From Frigoribacterium sp. VKM Ac-2836 (lineage in GTDB: Bacteria > Actinomycetota > Actinomycetes > Actinomycetales > Microbacteriaceae): a DNA stretch of 64,000 nt. The notes under the pieces were generated by a model. It was not told where the DNA came from, did no database searches, and saw only the letters and a list, made by a program, of their open reading frames with translations. A program made the translations under genes and the position numbers. Positions 1-7,931 of the stretch are shown here, piece by piece. Location: contig NZ_JABRPK010000001.1 in assembly GCF_013248995.1 (NCBI RefSeq), positions 124,001 through 188,000 of the forward strand. The letters run 5' to 3'. Numbering within the stretch: the stretch's first letter is position 1; every line of letters starts with the position of its first letter.

Positions 1-1
1 G

Positions 2-130
2 CAGGTCGAGGGGGGCGCTGCTCGCGCGGCGGCGGTGGTCGCCGAGGTGGCCGGTCGCGGCACGCAGGCCGTCGGCCCCCAAGGCGCCACCGCCGTCGTC
101 CGCGACGACCCGGCCGGGGTGCTCTCGTGA
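2..130 (+). CDS. C-terminal end of an unidentified gene (5' truncated)
   Basis: Frame 2 is open from the window edge to a TGA at 128-130, encoding 42 alanine/valine-rich residues that end in DDPAGVLS. The stop overlaps the GTG start of the next gene (GTGA), the usual sign of translational coupling, so both probably belong to one operon with the glycosyltransferase. Too little remains to assign a family. The frame is inferred only from the open stretch and the overlap. Confidence 0.5.
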   Translation, partial: QVEGGAARAAAVVAEVAGRGTQAVGPQGATAVVRDDPAGVLS

Positions 131-963
131 CCGTCGTCGTCGTGACCCTCGCGTCCGCCGTCCGCATGAAGCACGTCGCGAACCAGCTGCGATTCGTCCG
201 GCAGGTCGCACCCGACGCCGGGCACGTGGTCGTCTGGCTCGACGAGACGCCGGCTCCCGACGTGCCCGCCCTGGCCGGTGTGACGACCCTGCACGTGCCG
301 CCCGGGCCCGACGGTCTGCGCCTCGCCGCCGGACGTAACCGCGGAGCCGACGCGGCCCTCGGCCACGGTGCCACGCTGCTCGTGTTCCTCGACGCGGACT
401 GCGTCCCGGGCACCGACCTGTTCCGGTTCTACGAGCAGGCGGCCCTCGAGCACCCGGGAGCCCTGCTGGGCGGGCCCGTCACCTACCTGCCCGAGGGGTT
501 CGTCCTCGGCACGGGCGAGGGCCTCGACGACGCGACCGCCCCGCACGCGGCGCGACCCGCGCCTCCTGCGGGGTCGACGGTCGTGGCCGGCGCCGAGGAC
601 TACCCGCTGTTCTGGTCGCTCTCGTTCGCCGTGACGCCCGCGACCTGGGCCCGGCTCGGCGGTTTCGACGAACGGTTCGAGGGCTACGGCGGCGAGGACA
701 CCGACTTCGCCTTCACCGCCCGCTCGCTCGACGTGCCGCTGGTCTGGGTCGGCGGAGCCCACGCGTACCACCAGTACCACGCCACCTCGGCGCCCCCGTG
801 GCGGCACCTGGGCGACGTCGTCCGCAACGGCGGGTTGTTCGCCGAGCGGTGGGGCGAGTGGCCGATGGGTGGTTGGCTCGACGCCTTCGAGCGGGCGGGC
901 GCGGTGCGGCGCACCGCCGGCGGCGGCTGGGCGCTCGTCGAGGGCGCGGCCGTCCCGAGCTGA
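127..963 (+). CDS. Family 2 glycosyltransferase
   Basis: A 278-residue GT-A fold glycosyltransferase, expected to move a sugar from a nucleotide donor onto a cell-surface or secondary acceptor in the cytoplasm. Seen: a beta-alpha N-terminus, the metal/nucleotide DxD motif as D89-A-D91 in LVFLDADC, and a galactosyltransferase-like C-terminal segment with GGFDERF and GYGGEDTDF near residues 178-194, where the acidic residues normally bind the acceptor. The N-terminal part is shorter than in typical GT2 enzymes. The GTG start overlaps the stop of the preceding frame by GTGA. Donor and acceptor cannot be told from the sequence. Confidence 0.85.
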   Translation: MTVVVVTLASAVRMKHVANQLRFVRQVAPDAGHVVVWLDETPAPDVPALAGVTTLHVPPGPDGLRLAAGRNRGADAALGHGATLLVFLDADCVPGTDLFRFYEQAALEHPGALLGGPVTYLPEGFVLGTGEGLDDATAPHAARPAPPAGSTVVAGAEDYPLFWSLSFAVTPATWARLGGFDERFEGYGGEDTDFAFTARSLDVPLVWVGGAHAYHQYHATSAPPWRHLGDVVRNGGLFAERWGEWPMGGWLDAFERAGAVRRTAGGGWALVEGAAVPS

Positions 964-986
964 CCTGCTCGCGTCGACGAGCCGTA

Positions 987-1058
987 ATCGCACCGCCGAC
1001 TGAGGGTCGAACCGTCGATGTGGGCGGTGCGATGTTCAGTCGGTGGTGCGACACCGAC
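987..1058. terminator. Two tandem hairpins between convergent genes
   Basis: ATCGCACCGCC at 987-997 pairs perfectly with 1023-1033, and its loop holds a second TCGA..TCGA pairing. GTCGGTG at 1039-1045 pairs with 1052-1058 across a 6-nt loop. The hairpins lie between the glycosyltransferase end (963) and the opposed gene end (1085), so they can serve both. There is no U-tract, as is common for actinobacterial terminators. Confidence 0.6.
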
Positions 1059-1084
1059 CCGAGGAAGCGGTCGGAGCCGACGGC

Positions 1085-1369
1085 TCAGTCGAGCGTGCCC
1101 TGGTCAGACGACTTCTTGTGGGCGATGGCGTCGCGTTCGGCGGCGAGCGACGCGACGGTGGCCGGGTCGAGGGCGTCGTAGTCGACGAACGGGTCGGGCT
1201 GGCCGGTCTTGCCGGCCACGACCGCCGAGTACGCCGAGACGGCGAGCCGCAGCTTGGCGGTGGCCCGCCCGGCGCGCTTGCTCGACAGCGGTTTCTCTTG
1301 CATGACCTTGCTGTGGTGGTCGAGCGCCTCGACGAGGTCGCGGTGGGCCGTCTTGAGCTTTTTCGCCAT
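1085..1369 (-). CDS. Small conserved-looking hypothetical protein
   Basis: A 94-residue soluble protein, MAKKLKTAHRDL..., with two predicted amphipathic helices, charged ends and a balanced Lys/Glu/Ala composition unlike the Arg/Pro-rich shadow frames around it, which is why it is called real. No known domain is recognised. Upstream on its strand the sequence CATGAT sits 6 nt before the ATG, resembling the leaderless -10 spacing seen elsewhere in the window; no Shine-Dalgarno is visible. It converges with the glycosyltransferase across the hairpins at 987-1058. Confidence 0.6.
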   Translation of the reverse strand: MAKKLKTAHRDLVEALDHHSKVMQEKPLSSKRAGRATAKLRLAVSAYSAVVAGKTGQPDPFVDYDALDPATVASLAAERDAIAHKKSSDQGTLD

Positions 1370-1523
1370 GTGATGATCATGCCCACCCGGGGCCGATCTG
1401 CCAACACGGCCGCGGCAACGGGGACCGGCCGGGGGACAGGCCGAAGCGGCGGGGGAGACGAGGCCCGGGTGCTTTCACAGCGGGCGGCCACACTGCCGTA
1501 ACCTCCGGGGCGGACCATCAGGC

Positions 1524-1853
1524 ATGATCTCGCTGACCGGAGTCATCCGCCCCACCGACGAGGTGGCCGTGCTGCACGTCGTCGAGCAGAAGCTGCGGCG
1601 GCAGTTCCCGTCGCTCAGCGCCGCGTCCGAGGTGCTGGTGCTGCAGGCCTGGGGCCTGCCCGTCCGTGTGACCGAGCAGTTGGCACGGCTGCGGCTGGAC
1701 GTCGTCGTCGGCGACCGGGACGAGGCGGCGAGCTTCCGCGACACGGTCGGCGCCGAGCTGCGCGGCTGGTCGGGGTCCGGCTCGCTGCGGGTCGACTGGA
1801 CCGAGGACGTCCTGCCCGTCGTCGCACCCGCCACGCTCGGCGAGGTCGGCTGA
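1524..1853 (+). CDS. Hypothetical protein, 109 aa
   Basis: Reads MISLTGVIRPTDEVAVLHVV and continues as a regular alternation of helices and strands (LVLQAWGLPVRVTEQLARL, LDVVVGDRDEAASF), typical of a small soluble alpha/beta protein. No motif I can place. It lies just upstream of the LCP gene, 111 bp away, with a separate promoter-like region between them, so co-function is not implied. The coding call rests on amino-acid composition and the ATG start; no strong ribosome binding site is seen. Confidence 0.55.
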   Translation: MISLTGVIRPTDEVAVLHVVEQKLRRQFPSLSAASEVLVLQAWGLPVRVTEQLARLRLDVVVGDRDEAASFRDTVGAELRGWSGSGSLRVDWTEDVLPVVAPATLGEVG

Positions 1854-1964
1854 GCCGGGCGACCGGGGTCGCGGGCGACGCGACCACCGGGGTTTCCCGG
1901 CCCGCGCCTCCTATGCTTCCCCTCGACAGGGGCCGCCCGAGCCCCGCTCGCCGAGGGGGCGCTC

Positions 1965-3356
1965 ATGACCGACGACGGACGCGCGGAGCGAGCACCCGAC
2001 GGCCCGGACGGCCCGGACGGCACGCCGGGACGAGGAGGCGCGGTGCGCGAGGGCGGGATCGCCCGCCACGGCCGCCTCCGCCGGGGGCACCCCGTGGCGT
2101 TCGCCGCGAAGGTGACGGCGGCCGCGCTGGCCGTCCTGCTCGTCAGCACGACGTCGGTCGCGGCGATCGCCACCTGGCAGGTGCTGCAGGGCGCCGCGCC
2201 CACCGTCACGCTCTCGGGCCCGGGGGGATCGTCGGCGTCACCTGTGCCGCAGCTGACGGCGCAGGGCGGTGAGGTGAACCTGCTGTTGATCGGCACGGAC
2301 ACGCGCGAGGGGTTGGGGGCCGGGTACGACGACGTGGCCAACCAGCAGGCCAGCTCGGGGGCGGGCAAGAACGACTCGACCGTTCTCGTGCACATCTCCG
2401 AGGACCACACGAACATGGCGGTCGTCAGCTTCCCGCGCGACCTGATCGTGCCCATGCCCGCCTGCCCGAACGACGACGGGACGACGAGCCCGGCGACCTC
2501 GGGCGCGATGTTGAACACCGCGCTGGCTCGTGGCGGGCCTCAGAACGGGTTGTCGTGCGTGGCGCAGACCATCGGGCAGCTGACCGGGCTGCAGATCGAC
2601 TACGCCGGGTCGATCACCTTCGAGGGGGTCGTGTCGATGGCCGACGCGATCGGCGGTGTCGAGGTGTGCCTGGCGACGCCGATCCGCGACACCGAGGTGC
2701 AGCCCGCTCTCGACCTGCCCGCCGGCACCCGGACGTTGTCGGGGGCCGAGGCCGGGGCGTTCCTCCGGTCGCGCTACGGGGTGGGCGACTCGAGCGACCT
2801 CGGTCGCATCAGCAACCAGCAGACGTTCCTCTCGGCGCTCGCCCGGCAGACGGTGTCGGCGGGCACGCTGACCGACCCGACCAAGGTGCTCGCGATCGCG
2901 CGGGTGGCCTTCGCGAACATGACCCTGAGCGAGAGCCTCGCCGACGCGTCGACTCTCGCGAAGCTCGGCCTGGCCGTGAACACCGTCGGACTGTCGAACA
3001 TGGTGTTCGTGCAGTACCCGGCGGTGGACGATCCGGCCGATCGCAACCGGGTGCTGGTCGACGAGTCGTCGGCGGCGGTGCTGAACGACGCCTTGCAACG
3101 CAACGTGCCGCTGACCCTCTCGGCGGACAGCCTCGGGCGGTCGGCCGTGCTCGACCCGGACGCCTCGGCGGCTGCACCCACCGGGTCGGCGGCTCCGCCG
3201 GCCGAGGGGGGCGGCGACGCGACCGGCGGGCCCGGCGACGTGGCCCCGAGTGACCCAACGGCCGGCGTGCCGAGGCCCGCGCCCACCGCGGCCGCCCTTC
3301 CCGACGGCGTCTCGGGCCAGTCCGCCGATCAGGTCACCTGCGCCAAGCGCGACTGA
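1965..3356 (+). CDS. LytR-CpsA-Psr (LCP) family cell-wall ligase
   Basis: 463 residues. LCP enzymes transfer undecaprenyl-linked glycopolymers (teichoic acid, arabinogalactan or capsule) onto peptidoglycan outside the membrane. Seen: a charged cytoplasmic N-terminus, one membrane anchor near residues 46-68 (VTAAALAVLLVSTTSVAAIA), then LCP signatures LLLIGTDTRE, VVSFPRDLIV with the conserved Arg-Asp pair, and the GDSSDLGRISNQQ block near residues 271-286. The C-terminus is a low-complexity Ala/Pro/Gly tail. A TATGCT -10-like box lies at 1911-1916. The N-terminal stretch contains a copy of the dispersed 10-mer (2033-2042). Family assignment is firm; the polymer is unknown. Confidence 0.9.
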   Translation: MTDDGRAERAPDGPDGPDGTPGRGGAVREGGIARHGRLRRGHPVAFAAKVTAAALAVLLVSTTSVAAIATWQVLQGAAPTVTLSGPGGSSASPVPQLTAQGGEVNLLLIGTDTREGLGAGYDDVANQQASSGAGKNDSTVLVHISEDHTNMAVVSFPRDLIVPMPACPNDDGTTSPATSGAMLNTALARGGPQNGLSCVAQTIGQLTGLQIDYAGSITFEGVVSMADAIGGVEVCLATPIRDTEVQPALDLPAGTRTLSGAEAGAFLRSRYGVGDSSDLGRISNQQTFLSALARQTVSAGTLTDPTKVLAIARVAFANMTLSESLADASTLAKLGLAVNTVGLSNMVFVQYPAVDDPADRNRVLVDESSAAVLNDALQRNVPLTLSADSLGRSAVLDPDASAAAPTGSAAPPAEGGGDATGGPGDVAPSDPTAGVPRPAPTAAALPDGVSGQSADQVTCAKRD

Positions 3357-3419
3357 CCGTCGGGCACGGCTGCCGTCGCCCCGGTGGGGCCGAGCTCTCC
3401 GGTCGTCGCCGTCGGCGTC

Positions 3420-3425
3420 TACGCT
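3420..3425 (+). promoter_or_regulatory. Leaderless-type -10 box for the DUF2254 gene
   Basis: TACGCT ends 7 nt before the ATG at 3433 with no Shine-Dalgarno between them, the arrangement typical of leaderless actinobacterial transcripts. It helps choose 3433 over in-frame starts further upstream, which overlap the LCP gene. Confidence 0.5.
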
Positions 3426-3432
3426 CGGCGGC

Positions 3433-4665
3433 ATGCTGTCGTTGACCCGCGTGCGGGAGTCGTTCTGGTTCCTGCCCGCCGTCTTCGGGCTCGCCGCGCT
3501 CGTGGTCGCCGAGGTGCTCGTGACGATCGACCGGGCACTGCCGACGACGGTGACCGAGGGGCTGCCCCTGCTGGGTGCCCTCAGCGCCTCCGGGGGGCGG
3601 TCGCTGCTGTCGGGCATCGGGACGTCCATGCTCACGGTGGCCGGGACGTCGTTCTCGATCACGATCTCGGTTCTCGCCACGACGTCGTCGACTTACGGCC
3701 CGCGTCTCGTGCGCAACTTCATGGCCGACCGAGCCAACCAGTTCGTGCTGGCGACCTTCACCTCGACGTTCCTGTACTGCATCGTCGTGATGCGCACCGT
3801 CCACACCGAGGTCGACGACACCAGCGCGTTCGTCCCGGTGATCGCGGTGCACGTGGCGGTCCTGCTGAGCGTGTTCGACGTGGGGGTGCTGGTCTTCTTC
3901 ATCCACCACATCGCCGGTTCGGTGCAGATCACCTCGTTGCAGGCGAGGGTGCTCGACGACCTGCGGGCCGCGACCGACGACGTCTACCCGACGAGTCCGG
4001 CCGACGACGTCAGCCAGGAGGCGCGGGTGCGGTCGTCGACGGACGGCCGCCTTCCGACGGAGGCGGCCGTCGTCCGCGCCGACGCCGACGGTTACGTGCA
4101 GACCATCGCCTGGGAGGGGCTGCGTCGCGTCGCGGTGCACGAGGGCCTCGTGGTGGAGGTCGTCGCGATGCCGGGCCGGTACGTGATCGTGGGGGACCCG
4201 CTCGTCGTGACCAGTGCCTCCCCGGGGTCCGACACGGCTCGGGCGCTCCGCCGGACGGTCACCCTCGGGCCCGCCCGGACCCCCCATCAGGACGTCGGGT
4301 TCGCCTTGCAGCAGCTCGTCGAGATCGCCGTGCGCGGTCTGGCCTCGGGAAGCAACGACCCCTACACCGCGGTGAGCGCCCTCGACATGTCGGCCGGGGT
4401 GCTCGTCCCGCTCTGGCGACGGGGTGAGCGCGTCACGGCTCTGCTGGACGACCGGGGTGCCGAGGTCGTCCTCGTCTCGTGGCCGACCGTGGACGAGCTC
4501 GTCGACTCGCTCTTCGACACGGTCCGCACCTACGCCCAGGACCATCCGGCCGTGCTGGCGGCGGCCCTGCGCCTCGTCGCGCGGCTCGACGAGGTGGCGT
4601 CGCCGGCGCGGGTCGGCCGACTGGTCGACCACGAGACCGCCGTCCGAGGCGCCCTCGGCGGCTGA
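3433..4665 (+). CDS. DUF2254 family integral membrane protein
   Basis: 410 residues from the ATG at 3433. Four hydrophobic spans are visible in the first half (FWFLPAVFGLAALVVAEVLV; LTVAGTSFSITISVLATTSS; a span around FTSTFLYCIVVM; VIAVHVAVLLSVFDVGVLVF), followed by a soluble C-terminal half. The segment TLGPARTPHQDVGFALQQLV followed by RGLASGSNDPYTAVSALD is characteristic of DUF2254. The molecular function of this family is not established; channel-like or stress roles have been suggested only loosely. The reading frame extends 61 codons upstream, but that part overlaps the LCP gene and looks non-coding. The gene is followed by a long non-coding gap. Confidence 0.85.
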   Translation: MLSLTRVRESFWFLPAVFGLAALVVAEVLVTIDRALPTTVTEGLPLLGALSASGGRSLLSGIGTSMLTVAGTSFSITISVLATTSSTYGPRLVRNFMADRANQFVLATFTSTFLYCIVVMRTVHTEVDDTSAFVPVIAVHVAVLLSVFDVGVLVFFIHHIAGSVQITSLQARVLDDLRAATDDVYPTSPADDVSQEARVRSSTDGRLPTEAAVVRADADGYVQTIAWEGLRRVAVHEGLVVEVVAMPGRYVIVGDPLVVTSASPGSDTARALRRTVTLGPARTPHQDVGFALQQLVEIAVRGLASGSNDPYTAVSALDMSAGVLVPLWRRGERVTALLDDRGAEVVLVSWPTVDELVDSLFDTVRTYAQDHPAVLAAALRLVARLDEVASPARVGRLVDHETAVRGALGG

Positions 4666-5479
4666 ACCTCCCACTGCCGAGGCCCCCACGCGTCTGCAGG
4701 TAGTCGGGTGGATCGAGGTTCGGTGCTCGGCATGGCCGAGGTGCACGTCGCGTCGGGAACGTGCCGTGGCTGACTCCGACTCCGACTCCGACTCCGGCTC
4801 CTGCCCCGGCCCCGAGCTCATGGGCGCCGTGCGCTCGTGTCGGTAACTCCGGGCTGGTGTCGTAGCGCCAAATACCGGGCCCGGAAACCCGGGGCCCGCG
4901 CCGGTCGGTGGACCAGGAAACAGGAGTCACCCGCGCCGCGCCGCGCCGCGACGCGAAGCGCGGGGCGGGGTGGGGCGCGGCGGCCGAAGGTGCGGATGGG
5001 ATCGGCTCTGGCCGGGACGCGCTTCGCCACGGTCCCCGTCTTCAACTCCGGACCGGTGCCGCAGCACCGATCCACGGCCCCGGGAGCTCAGGGCCGCCGT
5101 GGAACGACGCAGCACGGGGCAGGACTTGCCGACCAGGCGTCGGGGTGGGCGGTCAAGCATCGGGGTGGCCCGAGTTGCCGGGACGGGAGTCGTGCCGGAA
5201 GCGCGGGACGCGCGGGGGTGGGGGTGGCGGTCGGGCGACCGTCAGGGCATGGGGGCGAGGCGCGACCGGCGCTCGGAGATCTGCACCTGCGAGACGGGCC
5301 CGTCGCCGCCGCGATCGATTCGGGGCGGGTGGACGTCGACCCGCCAGGCGCGGGCGATTGACGACACGCCCCGCCAGGTGCTGCCCCGGCTCGGACCACG
5401 ATGCCGGTCGCGCGGCACGCGAACGAATGGCGGAGCGCAGTGTCGGTGGCCTGACGTAGCGTCCTCGGTGGGAGGCGTG
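4666..5479. other. Long gap without a convincing gene
   Basis: About 0.8 kb with no convincing gene. It holds four perfect GACTCC hexamers at 4772-4795, a GC hairpin around 4876-4899, a run of CCGCG units near 4931-4960, and two copies in opposite orientation of a sequence close to TCGGNAACTCCGGGC (about 4840-4854, and reverse about 5166-5180). Open frames here are Arg/Pro/Gly-rich and lack start signals. No tRNA-like T-arm was found. Confidence 0.5.
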
Positions 5480-5563
5480 ATGAGAGACCACCGACAGCCG
5501 TCCGCGCGGACCGGCGCGCGCCTCCTCGGCGACCCCCGGGCCGGGCGCGAGGGCGCACGGTGA
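5480..5563 (+). CDS. Possible 27-aa leader ORF coupled to umuD
   Basis: ATG at 5480 follows GGGAGG at 5470-5475 with 4-nt spacing, the best ribosome binding site in this stretch. The frame encodes 27 mostly Arg/Ala/Gly residues (begins MRDHRQPSARTGARLL) and stops at 5561-5563, overlapping the GTG of umuD by GTGA. The peptide resembles no known family. It could be a translated leader that feeds ribosomes to umuD, which itself lacks a clear Shine-Dalgarno, or simply an upstream extension artefact. The coupling is seen; the function is inferred. Confidence 0.4.
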   Translation: MRDHRQPSARTGARLLGDPRAGREGAR

Positions 5564-5991
5564 CCGCCGTCATCGGTCCCGTCGGTGGCGACGAACGGCC
5601 CGACCACCTGCTGCCGCAGCAGGCCGCCGAGGCGGTCCACGCCGGGTTCCCCTCGCCGGCGCAGGGGTACTACAACGGCCCGGTCGACCTCAACCGGCAC
5701 CTGATGCGCGACCCGACGGCGACGTTCCTGGTGCGGGTGAGCGGCGACAGCATGACCGGTGCCGGCATCTTCGACGGCGACGAGCTCGTGGTCGACCGGG
5801 GGCTCGACGCGCACGACGGGAACGTGGTCGTCGCGGTCGTCAACGCCGAACTCACGGTCAAGCGCCTCTCGTACCGGCAGGGTCGGATGGTGCTCAGCCC
5901 CGAGAACCCGGCCTACCCCGAGATCGTCCTGTCCGAACTGGACGAGGCGACGATCTGGGGCGTCGTGACGAGGTGCCTGCACCGTGTCTAG
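5560..5991 (+). CDS. umuD: UmuD-like S24 autopeptidase, DNA polymerase V subunit
   Basis: 143 residues. UmuD cleaves itself on the RecA filament and the product UmuD' activates the UmuC polymerase. Seen: a LexA/UmuD-like cleavage dipeptide Ala28-Gly29 in HAGFPSPA, where E. coli UmuD has Cys-Gly; the catalytic serine Ser64 in SGDSM; and the general-base lysine Lys101 in LTVKRL. Spacing and the IFDGDELVVDR block match UmuD throughout. It starts with GTG overlapping the preceding leader frame and its end overlaps umuC by 8 nt, so the two are translated together. No LexA box of the TCGAAC-N4-GTTCGA type was found upstream. Confidence 0.9.
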   Translation: MTAVIGPVGGDERPDHLLPQQAAEAVHAGFPSPAQGYYNGPVDLNRHLMRDPTATFLVRVSGDSMTGAGIFDGDELVVDRGLDAHDGNVVVAVVNAELTVKRLSYRQGRMVLSPENPAYPEIVLSELDEATIWGVVTRCLHRV

Positions 5992-7285
5992 GTCCGGGGC
6001 GTCCGAGCGCAGCGTCGCCATCGTCGACGCCAACAACTTCTACGTCTCGTGCGAACGCGTGTTCAACCCGGCGCTCGAGGGCCGGCCGGTCGTCGTGCTG
6101 TCGAACAACGACGGCTGCGTCATCGCCCGCTCGCAAGAGGCCAAGGCGCTCAACGTCGACATGGCCGCGCCGTGGCACAGCATCGCGCCGATCGCGGCCA
6201 TGCAGGGCGTGGTGGCGGTGTCGAGCAACTACGAGCTCTACGGCGACATGTCGGCTCGGTCGGCCGAGATCCTCAGCCGCTACACGAGCGACCAAGAGGT
6301 GTACTCGATCGACGAGTCGTTCATCGAACTGACCGGCACGCTCGAGGACACCATCGCCCAGGCCCGCGAGATCCGCCGCGCCCTGCGCAAACTGATCGGG
6401 CTGCCCGTCAGCATCGGCATCGCGCCGACCAAGACCCTGGCCAAGCTCGCCAACCGCGGCTCCAAGCAGAACGCCGCGCTGGCCGGCGTCTGCCATCTGG
6501 GCAGTTACGCCCCCGAGCAGCAGACCGCCATCCTGGCGAGCGTCGACGTCGGCGACGTCTGGGGCATCGGCCGACGCACGGCGAAGAAGCTCGCGTCGCT
6601 CGGCATCCACACGGCGGCCGACCTGCGCGATGCCGACGCCGCCCGCATCCGCACGCGGTTCGGCGTCGTGCAGGCCCGCGTGGTGCACGAGCTGCGCGGG
6701 GTCGACTGCCTGCCGATCGAGCAGGTGCAGCCCGAGCGCGAGCAGATCTACCACTCGCGGTCGTTCGCGGTGCCCATCACGACCGTGACCGAGCTCGAAG
6801 AGGTGCTGTCGGTCTACACGCAGCGAGCTGCGGCCCGCTTGCGCAAGCAGGGCTCGCTGACGCGCCTGATGCGGTGCTTCACCGCGACCTCGCCGTTCTC
6901 CGACAGCGCCGCCCACACGAACCACTCGGTCTCGGTCGCGTTCCCCGAGCCCACCGACGACGCCGCCCTGCTCTACCGCTCGGCCATCGCCGCCCTCGGC
7001 CCGCAGCTCGAACCCGGCAAGCGCTACGTGCGGGCCGGCGTCACCCTGATGGAGCTCACCCCGCGCGACGAACACGCGAGCCTCGACGTCTTCGCCGAGG
7101 CCGACGCGGCACCGCCCGCCTACGGAGCCGTCATCGACCGCATCGCCGGCAAGTTCGGCGAAGACACCCTGGGGCTCGGCGTGGCAGGCCTGCGCCACCG
7201 CCGCGGCTGGTCGATGAAACGCGACATGGTCTCGCCCCGCGCGACCACCCACTGGGACGAGCTCGCGACGGTCACGGCCCGGTGA
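5984..7285 (+). CDS. umuC: Y-family translesion DNA polymerase, UmuC type
   Basis: 433 residues. Catalytic subunit of an error-prone lesion-bypass polymerase. Seen: the first metal-binding block VAIVDANNFYVSCE with Asp15, the second acidic pair Asp110-Glu111 in YSIDESFIEL, the helix-hairpin-helix region VGDVWGIGRRTAKKLASLGI, and a UmuC-type C-terminal domain with ERREQ-like PEREQIYHSRSF rather than a DinB-type one. The GTG start lies inside the umuD end (8-nt overlap). Length matches E. coli UmuC (422 aa). As a umuDC pair it differs from the imuB/dnaE2 mutasome usual in many actinobacteria. Confidence 0.93.
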   Translation: MSRSGASERSVAIVDANNFYVSCERVFNPALEGRPVVVLSNNDGCVIARSQEAKALNVDMAAPWHSIAPIAAMQGVVAVSSNYELYGDMSARSAEILSRYTSDQEVYSIDESFIELTGTLEDTIAQAREIRRALRKLIGLPVSIGIAPTKTLAKLANRGSKQNAALAGVCHLGSYAPEQQTAILASVDVGDVWGIGRRTAKKLASLGIHTAADLRDADAARIRTRFGVVQARVVHELRGVDCLPIEQVQPEREQIYHSRSFAVPITTVTELEEVLSVYTQRAAARLRKQGSLTRLMRCFTATSPFSDSAAHTNHSVSVAFPEPTDDAALLYRSAIAALGPQLEPGKRYVRAGVTLMELTPRDEHASLDVFAEADAAPPAYGAVIDRIAGKFGEDTLGLGVAGLRHRRGWSMKRDMVSPRATTHWDELATVTAR

Positions 7286-7319
7286 CGCAGTCGGGTCGCC
7301 GGGTCGCGGAGTCACGGAG

Positions 7320-7664
7320 TCACGGGCCGAAGATCAGGGTGCCGAGCACGAAGTACGCCATGACGCCGATGAAACCCGCCACCGCCGAACCGACCGCCCA
7401 CGCAGCTCGGTCCCGCTGGTCGAGCCGGCGATCGAGGAGCGCCGCCATAGCACCGACGAGCCCGAGAAGCGGCGGGACGACCACGAGCACCCCCGCCAAC
7501 CGCAGGTACCCGGCGACGTACGGGTTGGGGATCGGCACGAAGACCAGGCCGAGCACGATCAGCAGGGCCGCGGACAAGCACACGACGGTCACGACAGGCA
7601 CGCGGTGGAGGCACGGCGTGGGCTTCTCGGTGACGGCGGGTGCCTGTGGTGGTCGGGGTCGCAT
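7320..7664 (-). CDS. Small integral membrane protein, 114 aa
   Basis: From the ATG at 7664 the protein has a short Pro-rich cytoplasmic start and three strong hydrophobic spans (VVTVVCLSAALLIVLGLVF, LAGVLVVVPPLLGLVGAMAA, AVAGFIGVMAYFVLGTLIF). An upstream extension to 7814 is possible but overlaps the opposing small gene and is Arg-rich. No family is recognised. It ends 35 bp from the umuC stop in convergent orientation. Confidence 0.55.
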   Translation of the reverse strand: MRPRPPQAPAVTEKPTPCLHRVPVVTVVCLSAALLIVLGLVFVPIPNPYVAGYLRLAGVLVVVPPLLGLVGAMAALLDRRLDQRDRAAWAVGSAVAGFIGVMAYFVLGTLIFGP

Positions 7665-7701
7665 GGTTCGATCTTGTGGGGGTGACAAAAAGGTGCACAT
7701 C

Positions 7702-7827
7702 ATGGACATGTTCTGGTGGAACGTCGTCGGGATAGGAGCCCCGGTGGTCGTCATCGGTGCCATCACCGCGACCATTCTCGGTCTCCGCTCACGCAACAGG
7801 CGACACACGAACAAATCCGACGCGTAG
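7702..7827 (+). CDS. Small single-span membrane protein, 41 aa
   Basis: ATG at 7702 (or GTG at 7693) preceded by AAAAAGG about 8 nt upstream. The 41-residue product reads MDMFWWNVVGIGAPVV..., with one transmembrane helix rich in Val/Ile/Ala, followed by a basic RSRNRRHTNK tail, which gives an N-out/C-in topology by the positive-inside rule. It is divergent from the membrane protein at 7664 and ends just before a hairpin terminator. Function unknown; it could be a small regulator of a membrane partner. Confidence 0.5.
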   Translation: MDMFWWNVVGIGAPVVVIGAITATILGLRSRNRRHTNKSDA

Positions 7828-7846
7828 CTCGAAGAGCCTCATCGTT

Positions 7847-7886
7847 CTTCCCCTCGATGGCCGGCGGTTCGGCGATCGAGGGGAAG
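7847..7886. terminator. Bidirectional hairpin terminator
   Basis: CTTCCCCTCGAT at 7847-7858 pairs perfectly with ATCGAGGGGAAG at 7875-7886 across a 16-nt loop that can form a small inner stem. It sits between the small membrane ORF and the opposed MFS gene, so it can end both transcripts. Confidence 0.7.
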
Positions 7887-7931
7887 GCAGGGGGCGGCTC
7901 CGACTCCAGGTCCGAGCTCTTCGCGCTGGAC

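Noticed and set aside
5401-5479. GCGAACGAATGGCGGA upstream of umuD as a LexA/SOS box
   Set aside because: Only the left half resembles TCGAAC; the right half matches three of six positions of GTTCGA.
4666-5479. tRNA or small structured RNA in the large gap
   Set aside because: No T-arm GTTCGANNC pattern with matching acceptor stem; the visible hairpins are simple GC repeats.
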